From Pseudoxanthomonas sp. X-1 (lineage in GTDB: Bacteria > Pseudomonadota > Gammaproteobacteria > Xanthomonadales > Xanthomonadaceae): DNA of 64,000 nucleotides. A model generated the notes under the pieces. That model did not search any database. It had not been told where the DNA came from and saw nothing but the letters and a program-made list of their open reading frames with translations. This document shows, piece after piece, positions 1 to 8,910 of this stretch. The translations under genes were made by a program, and so were the position numbers. Position 1 is the stretch's first letter. The number at the start of each line of letters is the position of its first letter. Where the stretch lies: contig NZ_CP083376.1 in the NCBI RefSeq assembly GCF_020042665.1, positions 186,001 through 250,000 on the forward strand. Reading direction: 5' to 3'.

Positions 1-751
1 CGGTATACATCGCGCACGGGCCGATGCCGTGGCTGGGATAGAGATCGCCGTTGCGCTCGATCGAATGCTCCGTGCGCCAGCGCGCCTCCGACCAGCCCTT
101 GGGGCCGAACTCCACGCCGCTGTCGTAGGGGTGGGCGGGATTGCCGTCGTTGAACTTCACCCCGCGCAGGTCGTGCTGGTAGCCGCCCTGCAGGTGGATC
201 AGCTCGCCGAACAGGCCGGCGCGCACCATCTGCAGCGCCGCCATCACATCGCGGCGGTAGCAGACGTTCTCCAGCAGCATGTACGGCGTGCCGGTGCGCA
301 GCTGGGTCTCCAGCACGTCCCAGTGGTCCTGCAGGGTGATGCCGGCGACCACCTCGCAGCCCACCGCCACCTTGGCTTCCATCGCGCCGATGGCCATCGG
401 CGCGTGCCATTCCCATGGCGTGGCGATGATGACGCCGTCCAGCCCGCGGGTCTCGAGCAGGCGCTTCCACGCGTTGACATCGCCATCGGCACCATAGACC
501 TTCGGCGCCGGCTTGCCGGCCTTGGCGACCATCGCCTGCGCTTGCCCCAGCATGATCGGCTCGATGTCGCACAGCGCCACCACGTCCACGTCACTGCGGC
601 GCAGCAGCTCGGTCAGATGCACCTGGCCGCGCATGCCGGTGCCGATCAGGCCCATGCGCAGGCGCCGGCCGCGCGCCCAGGCGGGGGTGGCCGAGAGCAG
701 GCTGGTGGCGGCCAGCAGGCCGCCTGCGGCGATGAAGTCTCTGCGGTTCAT
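1..751 (-). CDS. GH109-type glycosidase / Gfo-Idh-MocA family protein, Tat-exported (3' end outside window)
   Basis: The protein starts with a twin-arginine signal (NRRDF followed by a hydrophobic stretch and an AWA-type cleavage site). A Rossmann NAD-binding domain (GLIGTGMRG) follows. Later come a GCEVV region, HPYDSGVEFGP and EARWRTEHSIERNGDLYP, with a SHGIGP segment at the window edge. These last motifs resemble GH109 enzymes, which use bound NAD to cleave alpha-N-acetylgalactosaminides, more than ordinary sugar dehydrogenases. The start has AGGAGG about 12 bases upstream. The C-terminal part is beyond position 1. It lies downstream of the TonB receptor and GH31 gene on the same strand, which fits alpha-GalNAc release in the periplasm. 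Family membership is well supported; the GH109 activity is inferred from motif memory. Confidence 0.8.
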   Translation of the reverse strand, partial: MNRRDFIAAGGLLAATSLLSATPAWARGRRLRMGLIGTGMRGQVHLTELLRRSDVDVVALCDIEPIMLGQAQAMVAKAGKPAPKVYGADGDVNAWKRLLETRGLDGVIIATPWEWHAPMAIGAMEAKVAVGCEVVAGITLQDHWDVLETQLRTGTPYMLLENVCYRRDVMAALQMVRAGLFGELIHLQGGYQHDLRGVKFNDGNPAHPYDSGVEFGPKGWSEARWRTEHSIERNGDLYPSHGIGPCAMYT

Positions 752-837
752 GGGTGGAAGATCCTCCTCATTGGAATGCGATGGGCCGGCGCTGCGCGCC
801 GGCGCGTTGGAACGGTGTGACGTGTTGCTTGGCTTCT

Positions 838-900
838 CCCCTCCCGTCGCTGTAGTCGAAAGGGAGAGGCGGGTGTTCCGCCACCATGCGCGCGGCGCCA
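838..900. repeat. Dispersed CCCTCCC/GAAAGGGAG repeat fragment
   Basis: Between the receptor and the GH109-type gene lies a pyrimidine-rich CCCTCCC tract followed by GAAAGGGAGAGG. Related tracts occur in gaps near 20.28, 21.07, 57.27 and 57.43 kb. It looks like a short dispersed intergenic repeat; no gene was seen in this gap. Confidence 0.45.
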
Positions 901-953
901 CCCTCCCGGCATCTCTCTGCTTCGCAGGGGGAGATGAGCCAGTTACGTACCGA

Positions 954-3947
954 CTAGAACTTGTACCCCACCTGGAAGCTGACCACCCGGCCATAGATGC
1001 TGGCGTAGTCGCTGGAATCGCCCAGGAAGCTGTTGGGATCGTAGAAGGGCTTGCGGTCGAACAGGTTCTTCAGCGTCAGCCCCACGTTCCAGTGCGCGTC
1101 GGGGCGCCAGGCCACGCTGAGGTTGGCGGTCCACCACGACGGCGCGCCGTCGCACTTGCTCTTCTCCAGCGGCAGGTAGCCGGCGGTACAGGTATCGGCA
1201 TTGTTGTCCTGCGCGTCGATCCGGTCCCAGCCCCACTTGGTGCCGCCGGTGTAGTTGACGAAGACGCTGGTGGTGAACTGCTGGTAGCTCCAGTCGGCGT
1301 TGAGCGTGGCGCGCAGGCGCGGGTTGCTGTAGTAGCCCACGGTGTTGCCGTAGTACCAGCGGTACTCATCGTCGATGTAGCTCTCGTTGCGGCGGGCGAT
1401 GGTCGCGGCCAGGCCCAGGTTCAACTTGCCCCAGGCGCCGAGCGAGAACTGGCTGCGCGCGTCGATGTCGAAGCCGTCGATCAGCGTCTTGCCCTGGTTC
1501 TTGTACTGGCCCACCACCGCGGACACGTTGCCCACGCTGTAGCCCGGCAGCGTGCCGGGGCAGGCCACGCCCGCGCCGGGATCGGCGCACATGGCCGCCA
1601 GCTGCGCCAGGTTGGCGCGGTCGGCGTCGGTGATCGGCGAGCGGGTCATCGACAGGATGTCGGTGTCCTTGCTGTAGTCCGGCGCGACGATCTGGTTGCG
1701 GCGATAGACGAACCAGTAGTCGGCCGACACCGACAGCCAGCGCACCGGCTCGAACACGAAGCCCAGCGTGGCGATCTTGGCCTTCTCCGGCTGCAGGTTC
1801 TTGTTGGGCTGGGTCATGCGCGCCACGGTGCGGCTGCAGTCGCTGTTGAGCAGCGCGTTGCCCAGGTCCACGTCGCCGGCGCGGCTGGACTGCAGCAGCA
1901 GGTTGGCGATCGCGTTGGTCTCGGCGCAGCGCGTCTCGTCGCGGTAGCCGCCCAGCTGGGCGAACACGCCGCCGGTCCCCGCCTCGGCCAGGCTGGGCGC
2001 GCGGAAGCCCTCGGAGTAGGTGCCGCGCAGCATCAGCTGCGGCAGCGCCTGGTACTTCAGGCCGATCTTCGGCGCCAGGTTGGTGTCGAAGTTGGGGTAC
2101 TTGTCCGCGCGCAGGGCCGCGTCCAGCTCCAGCTTCTCGGTCAGCGGCGCCACGGTCTCGGCGAACAGCGCATAGGTGTTGCGCGCCCCGTCGAACCACG
2201 AGCCGCCCTGCTGGGTGATCAGGCCGTCGGCCGCATCCGGATTGCCCGGCGTGTAGAAGGTCTCGCGGGTGGCGTTGAAGCCGAACGCCGCGCGCATCTC
2301 GCCGGCCGGCAGCTGCGCGATCGGCCCTTCGATCTTGCCGTCCAGGGTGTGCAGGCGCGTCCAGGACTGGATGTCGAAGGTCGGGTACGCCTCGCGGATC
2401 AGCGCCGCGTTGGCCTCGCTGATCTCGCCGAACTTGTACGCCGGATGGTCGGAGATGATCACCCGCCCGGTGCCCGGTTCGATGGTGAAGGGACCGAAAG
2501 CCTTCTCGAAGCCCTTCAGGTTCACGTTGACGGTCTGATAGGTGACCGAGTGGCTGCCGGCGGTGGCGAAGGCCGTCTCCCAGTTCCACTGCCCCAGCTG
2601 GCCGCGCAGGCCGGTGACCACACGATAGCTCTTGTCGGTGTTGCGCTGGCCGAAGTAGTCATCGCCCGCGTCCTGCAGCAGGTACTGCAGGCCCACCACG
2701 CCGCCCATCATCGCCTTCAGCGCCGGGCTGGCGTGGTTGTACTCGTTGTTCGGCCCCAGGTACGGATACAGGAACTGGTTGACCGTGGTGCCGGTATTGC
2801 GCGAGAACCAGCTGGTCGGGTTGCCGGTGGTGGTGTTGAACGTGCGCGGCGTGCCGCCGTTGGCGCGCAGGTCGATGTCGGTATAGGTGCCCTCTGCGAA
2901 GGCCTCGGTGGTGTCGCCGACCAGGAAGTGGCTGTTGAGGTAGACCGTGGTGCGCTCGGACTGCGCGCCGCCGTCGATCTCGTTGTTCATCCAGGTCTGC
3001 CAGATGCAGCGCGGGCCGGCGGCCTCGGTGGTGAGCACGTTGTTGCACCCTGGCGCGGCCTCCTGCACGCGCGCGCCGGTGACCGGGTCGAAGGCGAAGT
3101 AGCTGCCCGGATTGAACTCGCCCGGCTTGCTGCCGGTGCCCAGGCGCAGGTTCTTCAGGTAGTTGGGATTGTTGACGTAGTACTGCGCCGGGCGCTTGTC
3201 GTAGACATCGCTCAGCGGGATCGCATCGCGCTTGTAGTAGTTGACCGAGCCGTAGACGTTGAAGCGGTCGCGGTCCAGGTCGCCGAAGCCGCCGGTGATG
3301 CTGGCCTGGTGCTCGCCGTAGGAGTCGATGCGCGAGGAGCTGTCGGTGGTCAGGTTGACCTCGGCGCCCTGGTAGTCGCGCTTGGTGATCACGTTGATCA
3401 CGCCGGCGATCGCGTCGGTGCCGTACACGGCCGAGGCACCGTCGGTCAGCACTTCCATGCGTTCGATCGCCGCGGCGGGGATCGCATCGATGTTGACGAA
3501 CTGGGTCTGGAAGCCCGCCGGCGCGCCGTAGTACGACAGGCGGCGGCCGTTGAGCAGCACCAGCGTGCCCTGCGCGCCCAGCCCGCGCAGGTTGGCCTGC
3601 GAGGCGCCATCGGAGCCGGTGAACAGCGAACGGAAGTCCTGCTGCGCCGGCCGCGCGGCCGGCAGGTTGTCGAGCACCTGCAGCAGGGTGCGCGCGCCCA
3701 TGTTCTCGATTTCCTGCTTGCTGATGACCTGAACCGGCGAGGCGGTCTCCACATCGGTGCGCCGGATGTTGGAGCCGGTGACCTGGATGCGGGCCAGGTC
3801 GGTGGCCTGGCTGTCCTTGGCCGGTTCGCCGTCCTGGGCGGTGGTGTCCTGCGCGGCGGCGGGCAGGGCGAGGGCCAGCAGCACGCTGGCCACGGCCAGC
3901 GACAGCGGGGAACGGGAGCGGGAACGGAACGCAGGTGCGGGCAACAT
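954..3947 (-). CDS. TonB-dependent outer-membrane receptor, probable GalNAc-oligosaccharide importer
   Basis: This 997-residue protein has a signal peptide ending in LPAAAQ, a TonB-box-like segment near residues 50-60, and a plug domain with PVQVISKQEIENMG and LRGLGAQGTLVLLNGRRL. A long beta-barrel ends in FQVGYKF with the C-terminal aromatic typical of outer-membrane proteins. The start has AGGAGAG about 8 bases upstream. It follows the GH31 gene by 121 bp on the same strand and precedes the GH109-type gene. That makes it the likely outer-membrane transporter of the GalNAc locus, in the role called Omp_aga in Shewanella. The substrate is inferred from context. Receptors of this carbohydrate class are common in Xanthomonadaceae. 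Confidence 0.93.
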   Translation of the reverse strand: MLPAPAFRSRSRSPLSLAVASVLLALALPAAAQDTTAQDGEPAKDSQATDLARIQVTGSNIRRTDVETASPVQVISKQEIENMGARTLLQVLDNLPAARPAQQDFRSLFTGSDGASQANLRGLGAQGTLVLLNGRRLSYYGAPAGFQTQFVNIDAIPAAAIERMEVLTDGASAVYGTDAIAGVINVITKRDYQGAEVNLTTDSSSRIDSYGEHQASITGGFGDLDRDRFNVYGSVNYYKRDAIPLSDVYDKRPAQYYVNNPNYLKNLRLGTGSKPGEFNPGSYFAFDPVTGARVQEAAPGCNNVLTTEAAGPRCIWQTWMNNEIDGGAQSERTTVYLNSHFLVGDTTEAFAEGTYTDIDLRANGGTPRTFNTTTGNPTSWFSRNTGTTVNQFLYPYLGPNNEYNHASPALKAMMGGVVGLQYLLQDAGDDYFGQRNTDKSYRVVTGLRGQLGQWNWETAFATAGSHSVTYQTVNVNLKGFEKAFGPFTIEPGTGRVIISDHPAYKFGEISEANAALIREAYPTFDIQSWTRLHTLDGKIEGPIAQLPAGEMRAAFGFNATRETFYTPGNPDAADGLITQQGGSWFDGARNTYALFAETVAPLTEKLELDAALRADKYPNFDTNLAPKIGLKYQALPQLMLRGTYSEGFRAPSLAEAGTGGVFAQLGGYRDETRCAETNAIANLLLQSSRAGDVDLGNALLNSDCSRTVARMTQPNKNLQPEKAKIATLGFVFEPVRWLSVSADYWFVYRRNQIVAPDYSKDTDILSMTRSPITDADRANLAQLAAMCADPGAGVACPGTLPGYSVGNVSAVVGQYKNQGKTLIDGFDIDARSQFSLGAWGKLNLGLAATIARRNESYIDDEYRWYYGNTVGYYSNPRLRATLNADWSYQQFTTSVFVNYTGGTKWGWDRIDAQDNNADTCTAGYLPLEKSKCDGAPSWWTANLSVAWRPDAHWNVGLTLKNLFDRKPFYDPNSFLGDSSDYASIYGRVVSFQVGYKF

Positions 3948-4003
3948 CGAAGGTCTCTCCTGGCGGTTAAACGGCGCGGGGTGGCGGTGCGCCGGGCAAA
4001 ACG

Positions 4004-4030
4004 ATCCTCACGGCCGCGGCGTGGCGGCCG
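4004..4030 (-). other. Hairpin in the GH31-receptor gap
   Basis: On the minus strand the gap between the GH31 stop and the receptor start carries CCGCGGC and GCCGCGG arms separated by a short loop. No uridine run follows directly, so it is more likely a stability or attenuation hairpin than a full terminator. It could separate expression of the enzyme and receptor genes. Confidence 0.3.
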
Positions 4031-4068
4031 CGGCGGGCAGGGCGGGGCAGAGCGGTGTTACGCGGGGG

Positions 4069-7000
4069 TCATGGGCGCAGGACGCTGGCGGTATCGCCCT
4101 CCTGGCCGATCAGCACGGCATTGGCCCAGTCGGCGCAGACCTGGGACGGGGCGGCGCCGGTCGCGCCGGTGGTGCGCAGGCTCAGGGTCGACAGGCCGCG
4201 GATGTCCAGTTCCGGCTTGACCACGCCCGGCGCCTGGACCAGGCCGCTGTCGTACAGCAGGCGGCCGTCGCCGAACACCTGGAACTGCAGCCCGCCGGCC
4301 TGGCGGCAGGCGTCGTCGATGCCGAGGTCGGCGCGCAGCAGGCGCCATTGGCCCTTCAGCGCCAGGTCGAGGCGGCTGTCGGGGCCCACGCCGAGGCCGC
4401 GGCGGAACAGCAGGCCGTTCATGCGCAGCGCGCCGCCGCCGCGCAGGGCGCGGTCGGGCACGACCTTGCCGGCCAGCGCCGCCGGCAGCGGCAGTTCGGA
4501 CAGGGCGCGCTGCTGCACCGGGCGCTCGGGTTCGACGTGCTCGAGGATGTGGAAGGTGGACAGCGTGATCGGCCCGACATCGCGCGGCTGCAGCGCATCG
4601 ATGGCGCGCGCGGCGTCGCCGCCCTGGGCGGCCAGCACCATCGGATCGGTGGCCGACGCGCCGTCGCCCTCGGGGTTCTGCACGCTGAGCACGCGGAAGC
4701 GCAGCAGGCGCCCGGCGTGGGCCGGGAAGTCGATGCGCTGCGTGCCCTGCGCCAGCTTGAGCGTGCCGCGCGCGACCGGCTCGCCCCATTCGCCGTTGCT
4801 GTCCGCCAGGTAGACCTCGTAGTCGCGCACCTGGCCGTGCTTCCAGTTCTTGTCGTTGCGCGGGGCCAGTTCGATGCCGTCGATCAGCTTGCGCTCGCCG
4901 AAGCCGACCACCCACTCGTGCGCGCCGGTGCGCACGGCCTGGTTGCGCACGGTGCGGAACCAGGTGCCGGGGTCGTCGTCGAAGGCGTTCTCCAGCGGCT
5001 GTCCGGGCTCCTCGGCCGGGCGGTTGACCACCAGCAGGCTGTCGGCGGGCAGCGCGCGGCCCAGGTCCGGCGCGGCCGGATAGGCATCGTCGGCCGCCGC
5101 GGGCGCCACGGGGAAGTCCAGCTGCAGCGCCAGCGGCGCGCGGATGTCCACCGCCGCTGTGCGCACGTGCAGCGTGCCGCGCCGCTCGCCGGCGTCGAAG
5201 GACCAGCCTTCGGTCGCGCGCGCCAGCGCGGCGGCATCGCCCACTTGCGGCAGCGCGCGGCCGTCGAGCCGCACCCCGCGCGGCGCCTGCCGGCTGGACA
5301 CGCGCAGGGCATAGCGGCGCTGCGCCAGCTGGCCCTGGTACTGGCCCTGCACCGCGCCGATCTCGACCCGCACCGGGCCGGCGCCCTGGTCCGGAGCGTG
5401 CATGGCGATGACCTGTGTGCTCGATTCGCCCTGCTGGTAGCGGCGCGTGCTGCCGTCGTCCTCGTACAGCGTGTACTGCGATTCGCCCTGCGGATACAGG
5501 TCGAAGGTCACCTCGTCCAGCGGCTTCTGCCCGTCGAACAGCATCTCCGGATACATCGGCACGATCGCCCCGGCGCGCACGAACACCGGCACGGTGGCCA
5601 GGTCGACCTGGCGGTCCAGCTGGCGGCCTTCCGCCCCGGCGCGCACGCGGCGGCCGTCCCAGTAGTCGATCCAGGTGCCGGCCGGCAGGTGGATGTCGCG
5701 GCGCCAGCCGCGGCTGGCGGCCTGGCTGCGGTAGACCGGCGCGACCAGCAGGTCGCGGCCGAGCAGGAACTGGTGCTTGTAGGTCTCATCGTGCGCATGC
5801 GGGTCGTCCGGGAAGTCCCACATCAGCCCGCGCACCGGCGGCGCGCCGGTCTGCGCCGCCTCGTGCACCAGGCCGTACATGTACGGCGTCAGCCGCATCT
5901 TCAGCTTGAGCGCGGCGCGGTTGATGCTGCGATAGGGTTCGTCGAACCACCAGGGGTGCTTGCGGTCGTTGGCCGACCAGCCGGACATGCCCATCAGCAC
6001 CGGCGTGAACGCCTTCCACTGCAGGTCGCGGGTATAGGTCTCGGCGCTGCCGCCGAAGATCCCGTCCACATCGCCGGTGGCGTAGGCCAGCCCCGACAGC
6101 CCCGAGCCGACCAGCGTGGGGATATGCCAGGCGATGTAGTCCCAGCTGCCGCTCTGGTCGCCCGTCCAGGCCACCGCGTAGCGCTGGATGCCGGCCCAGC
6201 CCATCACCGTCCACAGGAACGGGCGCGAATCGGAGTTGTCCAGGATGCCTTGGTAGGCCGCGCGGTTGGCGTCCATCGCGAACTGGTAGCCCTTGCCGGT
6301 CCAGGCCACGTCCAGCTTCTGCACCCGGCTGCCGGCGGTGCCGACCTCCCAGGCGATCTTGTCCACGCCGTTCTCGGTCCACAGCCCGGTCCTGAAGCCG
6401 TACCGGGCCAGCCCCTCCACGACCTCGGGCAGCTTGGTGTAGCCGCAGCCGTAGCCGTCGTTGGGCAGGATCCAGCCGCCGGGCATGTCGTGCTCGCGGT
6501 ACTGGCGCGCCACCGAGTCGATCACGTCCGGCGTGGTGCCGGTGGGGCCGTCGTGCCAGCCGTCCGGCACGGTGCCGGGCTTCCTGGCGTTGTCGCCGTC
6601 GTTGTAGCAGTCGGCATCGCCGTAGGACAGCGCCCAGCGCGCCAGCATGGTGGGCCGGCCGGTGAGCCGGGTGTAGCGCTCCACCAGCCGCGGCAGGCCG
6701 GCGCCGACGAAGTAGTACGCGTCGAAGCGGTCCTCGCGATGCAGCAGCGTGGCCTGGTCGGGCTGGCGCAGGTCGTAGTCGCCGTCGCGCCAGGTGTTGC
6801 GCAACATGCCCCAGCCGCGGTCGCTCAGCAGCATCGGCGCCGGGCTGGGCCGGTCGCCGTCCTCCCAGCCGCCGGAGTAGGAGATCTCCAGCTCGCGGCC
6901 CTTGAACTGGTAGCGCCCGTTCTGCTGGCCGCCGCCGTAGAAGCCTTCGTCCGCCTGCGAGGACAGCACCTGCACGCTCTGGTCCCGGTCCAGGTCGAGC

Positions 7001-7422
7001 GGCTGCAGCTCCTGCCACAGCGGCACCGCGCGGCCCTGGTCCAGCCGTTCCAGGCGCAGGCGCAGGGGCGCGCGCTGCACGTGCAGCACCAGCGCGTCGG
7101 TGCGCACGCGCAGCTCCTGGGCGTCTTCCTCCAGGCTTGCCTGCGCGTCGCTGGCCGGCTGCGGCAGCACGATCGGCGCGGCCTTGTCGCCGGCGTCGGT
7201 GAGCCTGCCGTCGCGGCCGGCCTGCACGCGCACGATGTCGGCGGCCACCACCTCGATGCGCATCACCGCGCCGCTGTCGGTGCGCAGCAGCCAGGCGTGC
7301 TCGCCCTGCGCGCTGATCGACCGCACGTTGCCGACCGACACGGCCCCGGCCGCACCGCAGGCCAGCAGCAGCGCTGACGACAGCGCGGCACGCAGCGGCG
7401 ATCGCGGGGCTCGGACTTGCAC
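4069..7422 (-). CDS. GH31 glycosidase with discoidin and NPCBM domains, probable alpha-N-acetylgalactosaminidase
   Basis: This 1117-residue secreted enzyme has a signal peptide, a galactose-mutarotase-like N-domain (about 30-210) and a GH31 barrel (about 215-600). A beta-sandwich follows, then an F5/8-type C domain (about 795-925) and an NPCBM-like C-domain (about 980-1113). The barrel carries KLDVAWTGKGY near residue 370, with the probable nucleophile Asp, and WTGDQSGSW near residue 420, with the probable acid/base Asp. These differ from the WNDMNE signature of alpha-glucosidases. They match my recollection of the GH31 branch containing alpha-N-acetylgalactosaminidases. The start is GTG with GGAG upstream. 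It is transcribed away from agaS across a shared control region, which supports a GalNAc substrate. The exact linkage is inferred. Confidence 0.87.
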   Translation of the reverse strand: MQVRAPRSPLRAALSSALLLACGAAGAVSVGNVRSISAQGEHAWLLRTDSGAVMRIEVVAADIVRVQAGRDGRLTDAGDKAAPIVLPQPASDAQASLEEDAQELRVRTDALVLHVQRAPLRLRLERLDQGRAVPLWQELQPLDLDRDQSVQVLSSQADEGFYGGGQQNGRYQFKGRELEISYSGGWEDGDRPSPAPMLLSDRGWGMLRNTWRDGDYDLRQPDQATLLHREDRFDAYYFVGAGLPRLVERYTRLTGRPTMLARWALSYGDADCYNDGDNARKPGTVPDGWHDGPTGTTPDVIDSVARQYREHDMPGGWILPNDGYGCGYTKLPEVVEGLARYGFRTGLWTENGVDKIAWEVGTAGSRVQKLDVAWTGKGYQFAMDANRAAYQGILDNSDSRPFLWTVMGWAGIQRYAVAWTGDQSGSWDYIAWHIPTLVGSGLSGLAYATGDVDGIFGGSAETYTRDLQWKAFTPVLMGMSGWSANDRKHPWWFDEPYRSINRAALKLKMRLTPYMYGLVHEAAQTGAPPVRGLMWDFPDDPHAHDETYKHQFLLGRDLLVAPVYRSQAASRGWRRDIHLPAGTWIDYWDGRRVRAGAEGRQLDRQVDLATVPVFVRAGAIVPMYPEMLFDGQKPLDEVTFDLYPQGESQYTLYEDDGSTRRYQQGESSTQVIAMHAPDQGAGPVRVEIGAVQGQYQGQLAQRRYALRVSSRQAPRGVRLDGRALPQVGDAAALARATEGWSFDAGERRGTLHVRTAAVDIRAPLALQLDFPVAPAAADDAYPAAPDLGRALPADSLLVVNRPAEEPGQPLENAFDDDPGTWFRTVRNQAVRTGAHEWVVGFGERKLIDGIELAPRNDKNWKHGQVRDYEVYLADSNGEWGEPVARGTLKLAQGTQRIDFPAHAGRLLRFRVLSVQNPEGDGASATDPMVLAAQGGDAARAIDALQPRDVGPITLSTFHILEHVEPERPVQQRALSELPLPAALAGKVVPDRALRGGGALRMNGLLFRRGLGVGPDSRLDLALKGQWRLLRADLGIDDACRQAGGLQFQVFGDGRLLYDSGLVQAPGVVKPELDIRGLSTLSLRTTGATGAAPSQVCADWANAVLIGQEGDTASVLRP

Positions 7423-7475
7423 CTGAAAGGCTCCGTTTGCCGGTTCAACCGACGTGCGAATGGCGGGTCGTCACC

Positions 7476-7524
7476 GACTGTAAGGCAGGGTTTCGAAACA
7501 TGTCAACGAAATGAAAGGAAAAGC
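7476..7524 (-). promoter_or_regulatory. Promoter and AgaR-like operator of the GH31 arm
   Basis: On the minus strand a TTGACA -35 (7506-7501) is followed after 18 bases by TACAGT as a plausible -10. Immediately upstream is a tandem CTTTTC/CTTTC/ATTTC block ending in CGTT. Immediately downstream is the palindrome GTTTCGAAAC. The tandem TTTC block resembles my recollection of the E. coli AgaR operator, a series of TTTC/RTTTY repeats. The overlap with the -35 would suit repression. Confidence 0.6.
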
Positions 7525-7669
7525 GCGCCATTTCGACGCGTAAAAGAAAGAATCTGGTTCGAATTTCTTTCGAAATTCCGGCCGATTCGGGCTGGCCGTT
7601 GCTCTGATCCCTGGTGGCCCGGTCCGGCCCCGCAACAGAGAAGCTCTTCCAGGCATAGCCGGCTCGCGT

Positions 7670-7719
7670 CTTTTCATTTTCTTTCGTTATTTGACATTTC
7701 GAAAGGAAAGCGGGATGTT
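7670..7719 (+). promoter_or_regulatory. Promoter and AgaR-like operator of the agaS arm
   Basis: The block CTTTTCATTTTCTTTCGTT is followed by TTGACA at 7691-7696 and then TTTCGAAAG. The element order is the same as at the opposite-strand site at 7489-7524. A weak -10 (GATGTT) lies 17 bases after the -35. The agaS ATG is at 7744, so the leader would be very short. Binding by the AgaR-like protein is inferred. Confidence 0.6.
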
Positions 7720-7743
7720 GCGCCGGCCCAACTGGACGCTTGC

Positions 7744-8910
7744 ATGGACCTGATTCCGCTTTCCGACGCCCCCGCCTGGCAGCGCCTGGGAGGCGCGCAC
7801 ACCGCCGCCGAGATCGCCCAGCAGCCGGCGCTGTGGGAGCAGCTGGCACAGGGGCTGGCCGAGGCGTGGCCGCGGCTGCAGGCCTTCCTAGGCCAGGCGC
7901 TGAGCGACCCGCGCCAGCGCGTGCTGTTCACCGGCGCCGGCAGCTCTGGCTTCATCGCCGAGATGGTGGCCGACACGATCAACGCGCAGTGGCCGGCCGA
8001 CGTGCGCGCCCTGCACACCACCAACCTGCTGACCCATCCGACGCTGTATCTGGAGCGTGCGCGGCCCACCCTGCTGGTGTCCTTCGGCCGCAGCGGGTCC
8101 AGTCCGGAGAGCGTGGCGGCGGTGGACCTAGTCCGCGCCGGCGTGGACCAGGCGCGCTTCCTGGACATCACCTGCAATGCTCAGGGCGAACTGGCGCGGC
8201 GCGGGGCCGGTCGCGCCGATACCTTCACCGTGCTGATGCCGCCGGCCAGCTGCGACCAGGCCTTCGCCATGACCAGCAGCCTGACCTGCATGCTGCTGGC
8301 GGCGCTGGCGGTGTTCGACCGCGGCGCGCTGGACACGCGCATCGCCCGCCTGCGGCAGGTGGCCGCGCTGGCGCGCCAGGGCCTGGCGCAGTGGGACGCA
8401 CCGGTGGCGGCGCTGGCCGCGCGTCCGTTCGATCGGGTGATCTATCTGGCCAGCGGTCCGCTGGAGGCGCTGGCGCGCGAGGCCGCGCTGAAGGTGCTCG
8501 AACTCTCCGCCGGGCGCGTGCTGGCGCTGGCCAACACGCCGCTGGGCTTCCGCCACGGCCCCAAGTCCACGCTGGACGCGCGCACCCTGGTGATCGTGCT
8601 GCGCAGCGTGCAGCCGCTGGCGCGCCGCTACGAGCAGGACCTGCTGGCCGAACTGCGCCGCGACGGCGTGGCCGGCCAGGTCCTGGCGATCGGCCCGCAC
8701 GCCGACATCGGGGCCGACGACGACTTCACCCTGACCGTGCCGGCGACCACGCCGGCGCTGGACGATCCATGGCTGGCGCCGGTGTGGCTGGGTTTCGCCC
8801 AACTCTACGCGCTGCGGCGCTCGGCGGCGCTGGGGCTGACCCCGGACAATCCCTTCCCCGATGGCACCGTCAACCGCGTCGTGCAGGGCGTCACCATCCA
8901 CCGTGGCTGA
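7744..8910 (+). CDS. agaS: AgaS-type SIS-domain aminosugar-phosphate deaminase/isomerase
   Basis: The 388-residue protein has two SIS domains: FTGAGSSGFI and LLVSFGRSGSSPES in the first, YLASGPLEALAREAALKVLELSAG in the second. It also carries GFRHGPKS and a VNRVVQGVTIH end. These segments match E. coli AgaS closely along the whole length as I recall it. AgaS converts galactosamine-6-phosphate to tagatose-6-phosphate with release of ammonia. I chose the ATG at 7744, giving MDLIPLSDAPAWQ, because the longer reading frame would begin inside the regulatory region. Its stop overlaps the kinase start, so the two are translationally coupled. No deacetylase (AgaA) or permease (AgaP) gene is visible in the window. 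Confidence 0.92.
   Translation: MDLIPLSDAPAWQRLGGAHTAAEIAQQPALWEQLAQGLAEAWPRLQAFLGQALSDPRQRVLFTGAGSSGFIAEMVADTINAQWPADVRALHTTNLLTHPTLYLERARPTLLVSFGRSGSSPESVAAVDLVRAGVDQARFLDITCNAQGELARRGAGRADTFTVLMPPASCDQAFAMTSSLTCMLLAALAVFDRGALDTRIARLRQVAALARQGLAQWDAPVAALAARPFDRVIYLASGPLEALAREAALKVLELSAGRVLALANTPLGFRHGPKSTLDARTLVIVLRSVQPLARRYEQDLLAELRRDGVAGQVLAIGPHADIGADDDFTLTVPATTPALDDPWLAPVWLGFAQLYALRRSAALGLTPDNPFPDGTVNRVVQGVTIHRG

Larger units (their letters stand above)
7423..7743. promoter_or_regulatory. Divergent control region of the GalNAc locus
   Basis: This 321-bp gap separates the leftward GH31-receptor-GH109 arm from the rightward agaS-kinase-agaR arm and contains no gene. It is rich in TTTC/GAAA repeats and unlike the flanking GC-rich coding DNA. 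Two near-identical operator-like blocks point outward, one per arm. A third, weaker site lies between them at about 7558-7577, where GAATTTC and GAAATTC form an inverted repeat. The arrangement suggests one regulator, probably the DeoR-type gene at 9940, controls both arms. Confidence 0.75.

Noticed and set aside
513..4220. A 1235-codon plus-strand open frame opposite the TonB receptor
   Set aside because: It is antisense to a receptor with clear motifs, has low-complexity Arg/Ala/Gly/His composition and no family features; an artefact of high GC.
3757..7377. A 1206-codon plus-strand open frame opposite the GH31 gene
   Set aside because: Same reason: the minus strand encodes a full enzyme with motifs, and this frame is compositional.
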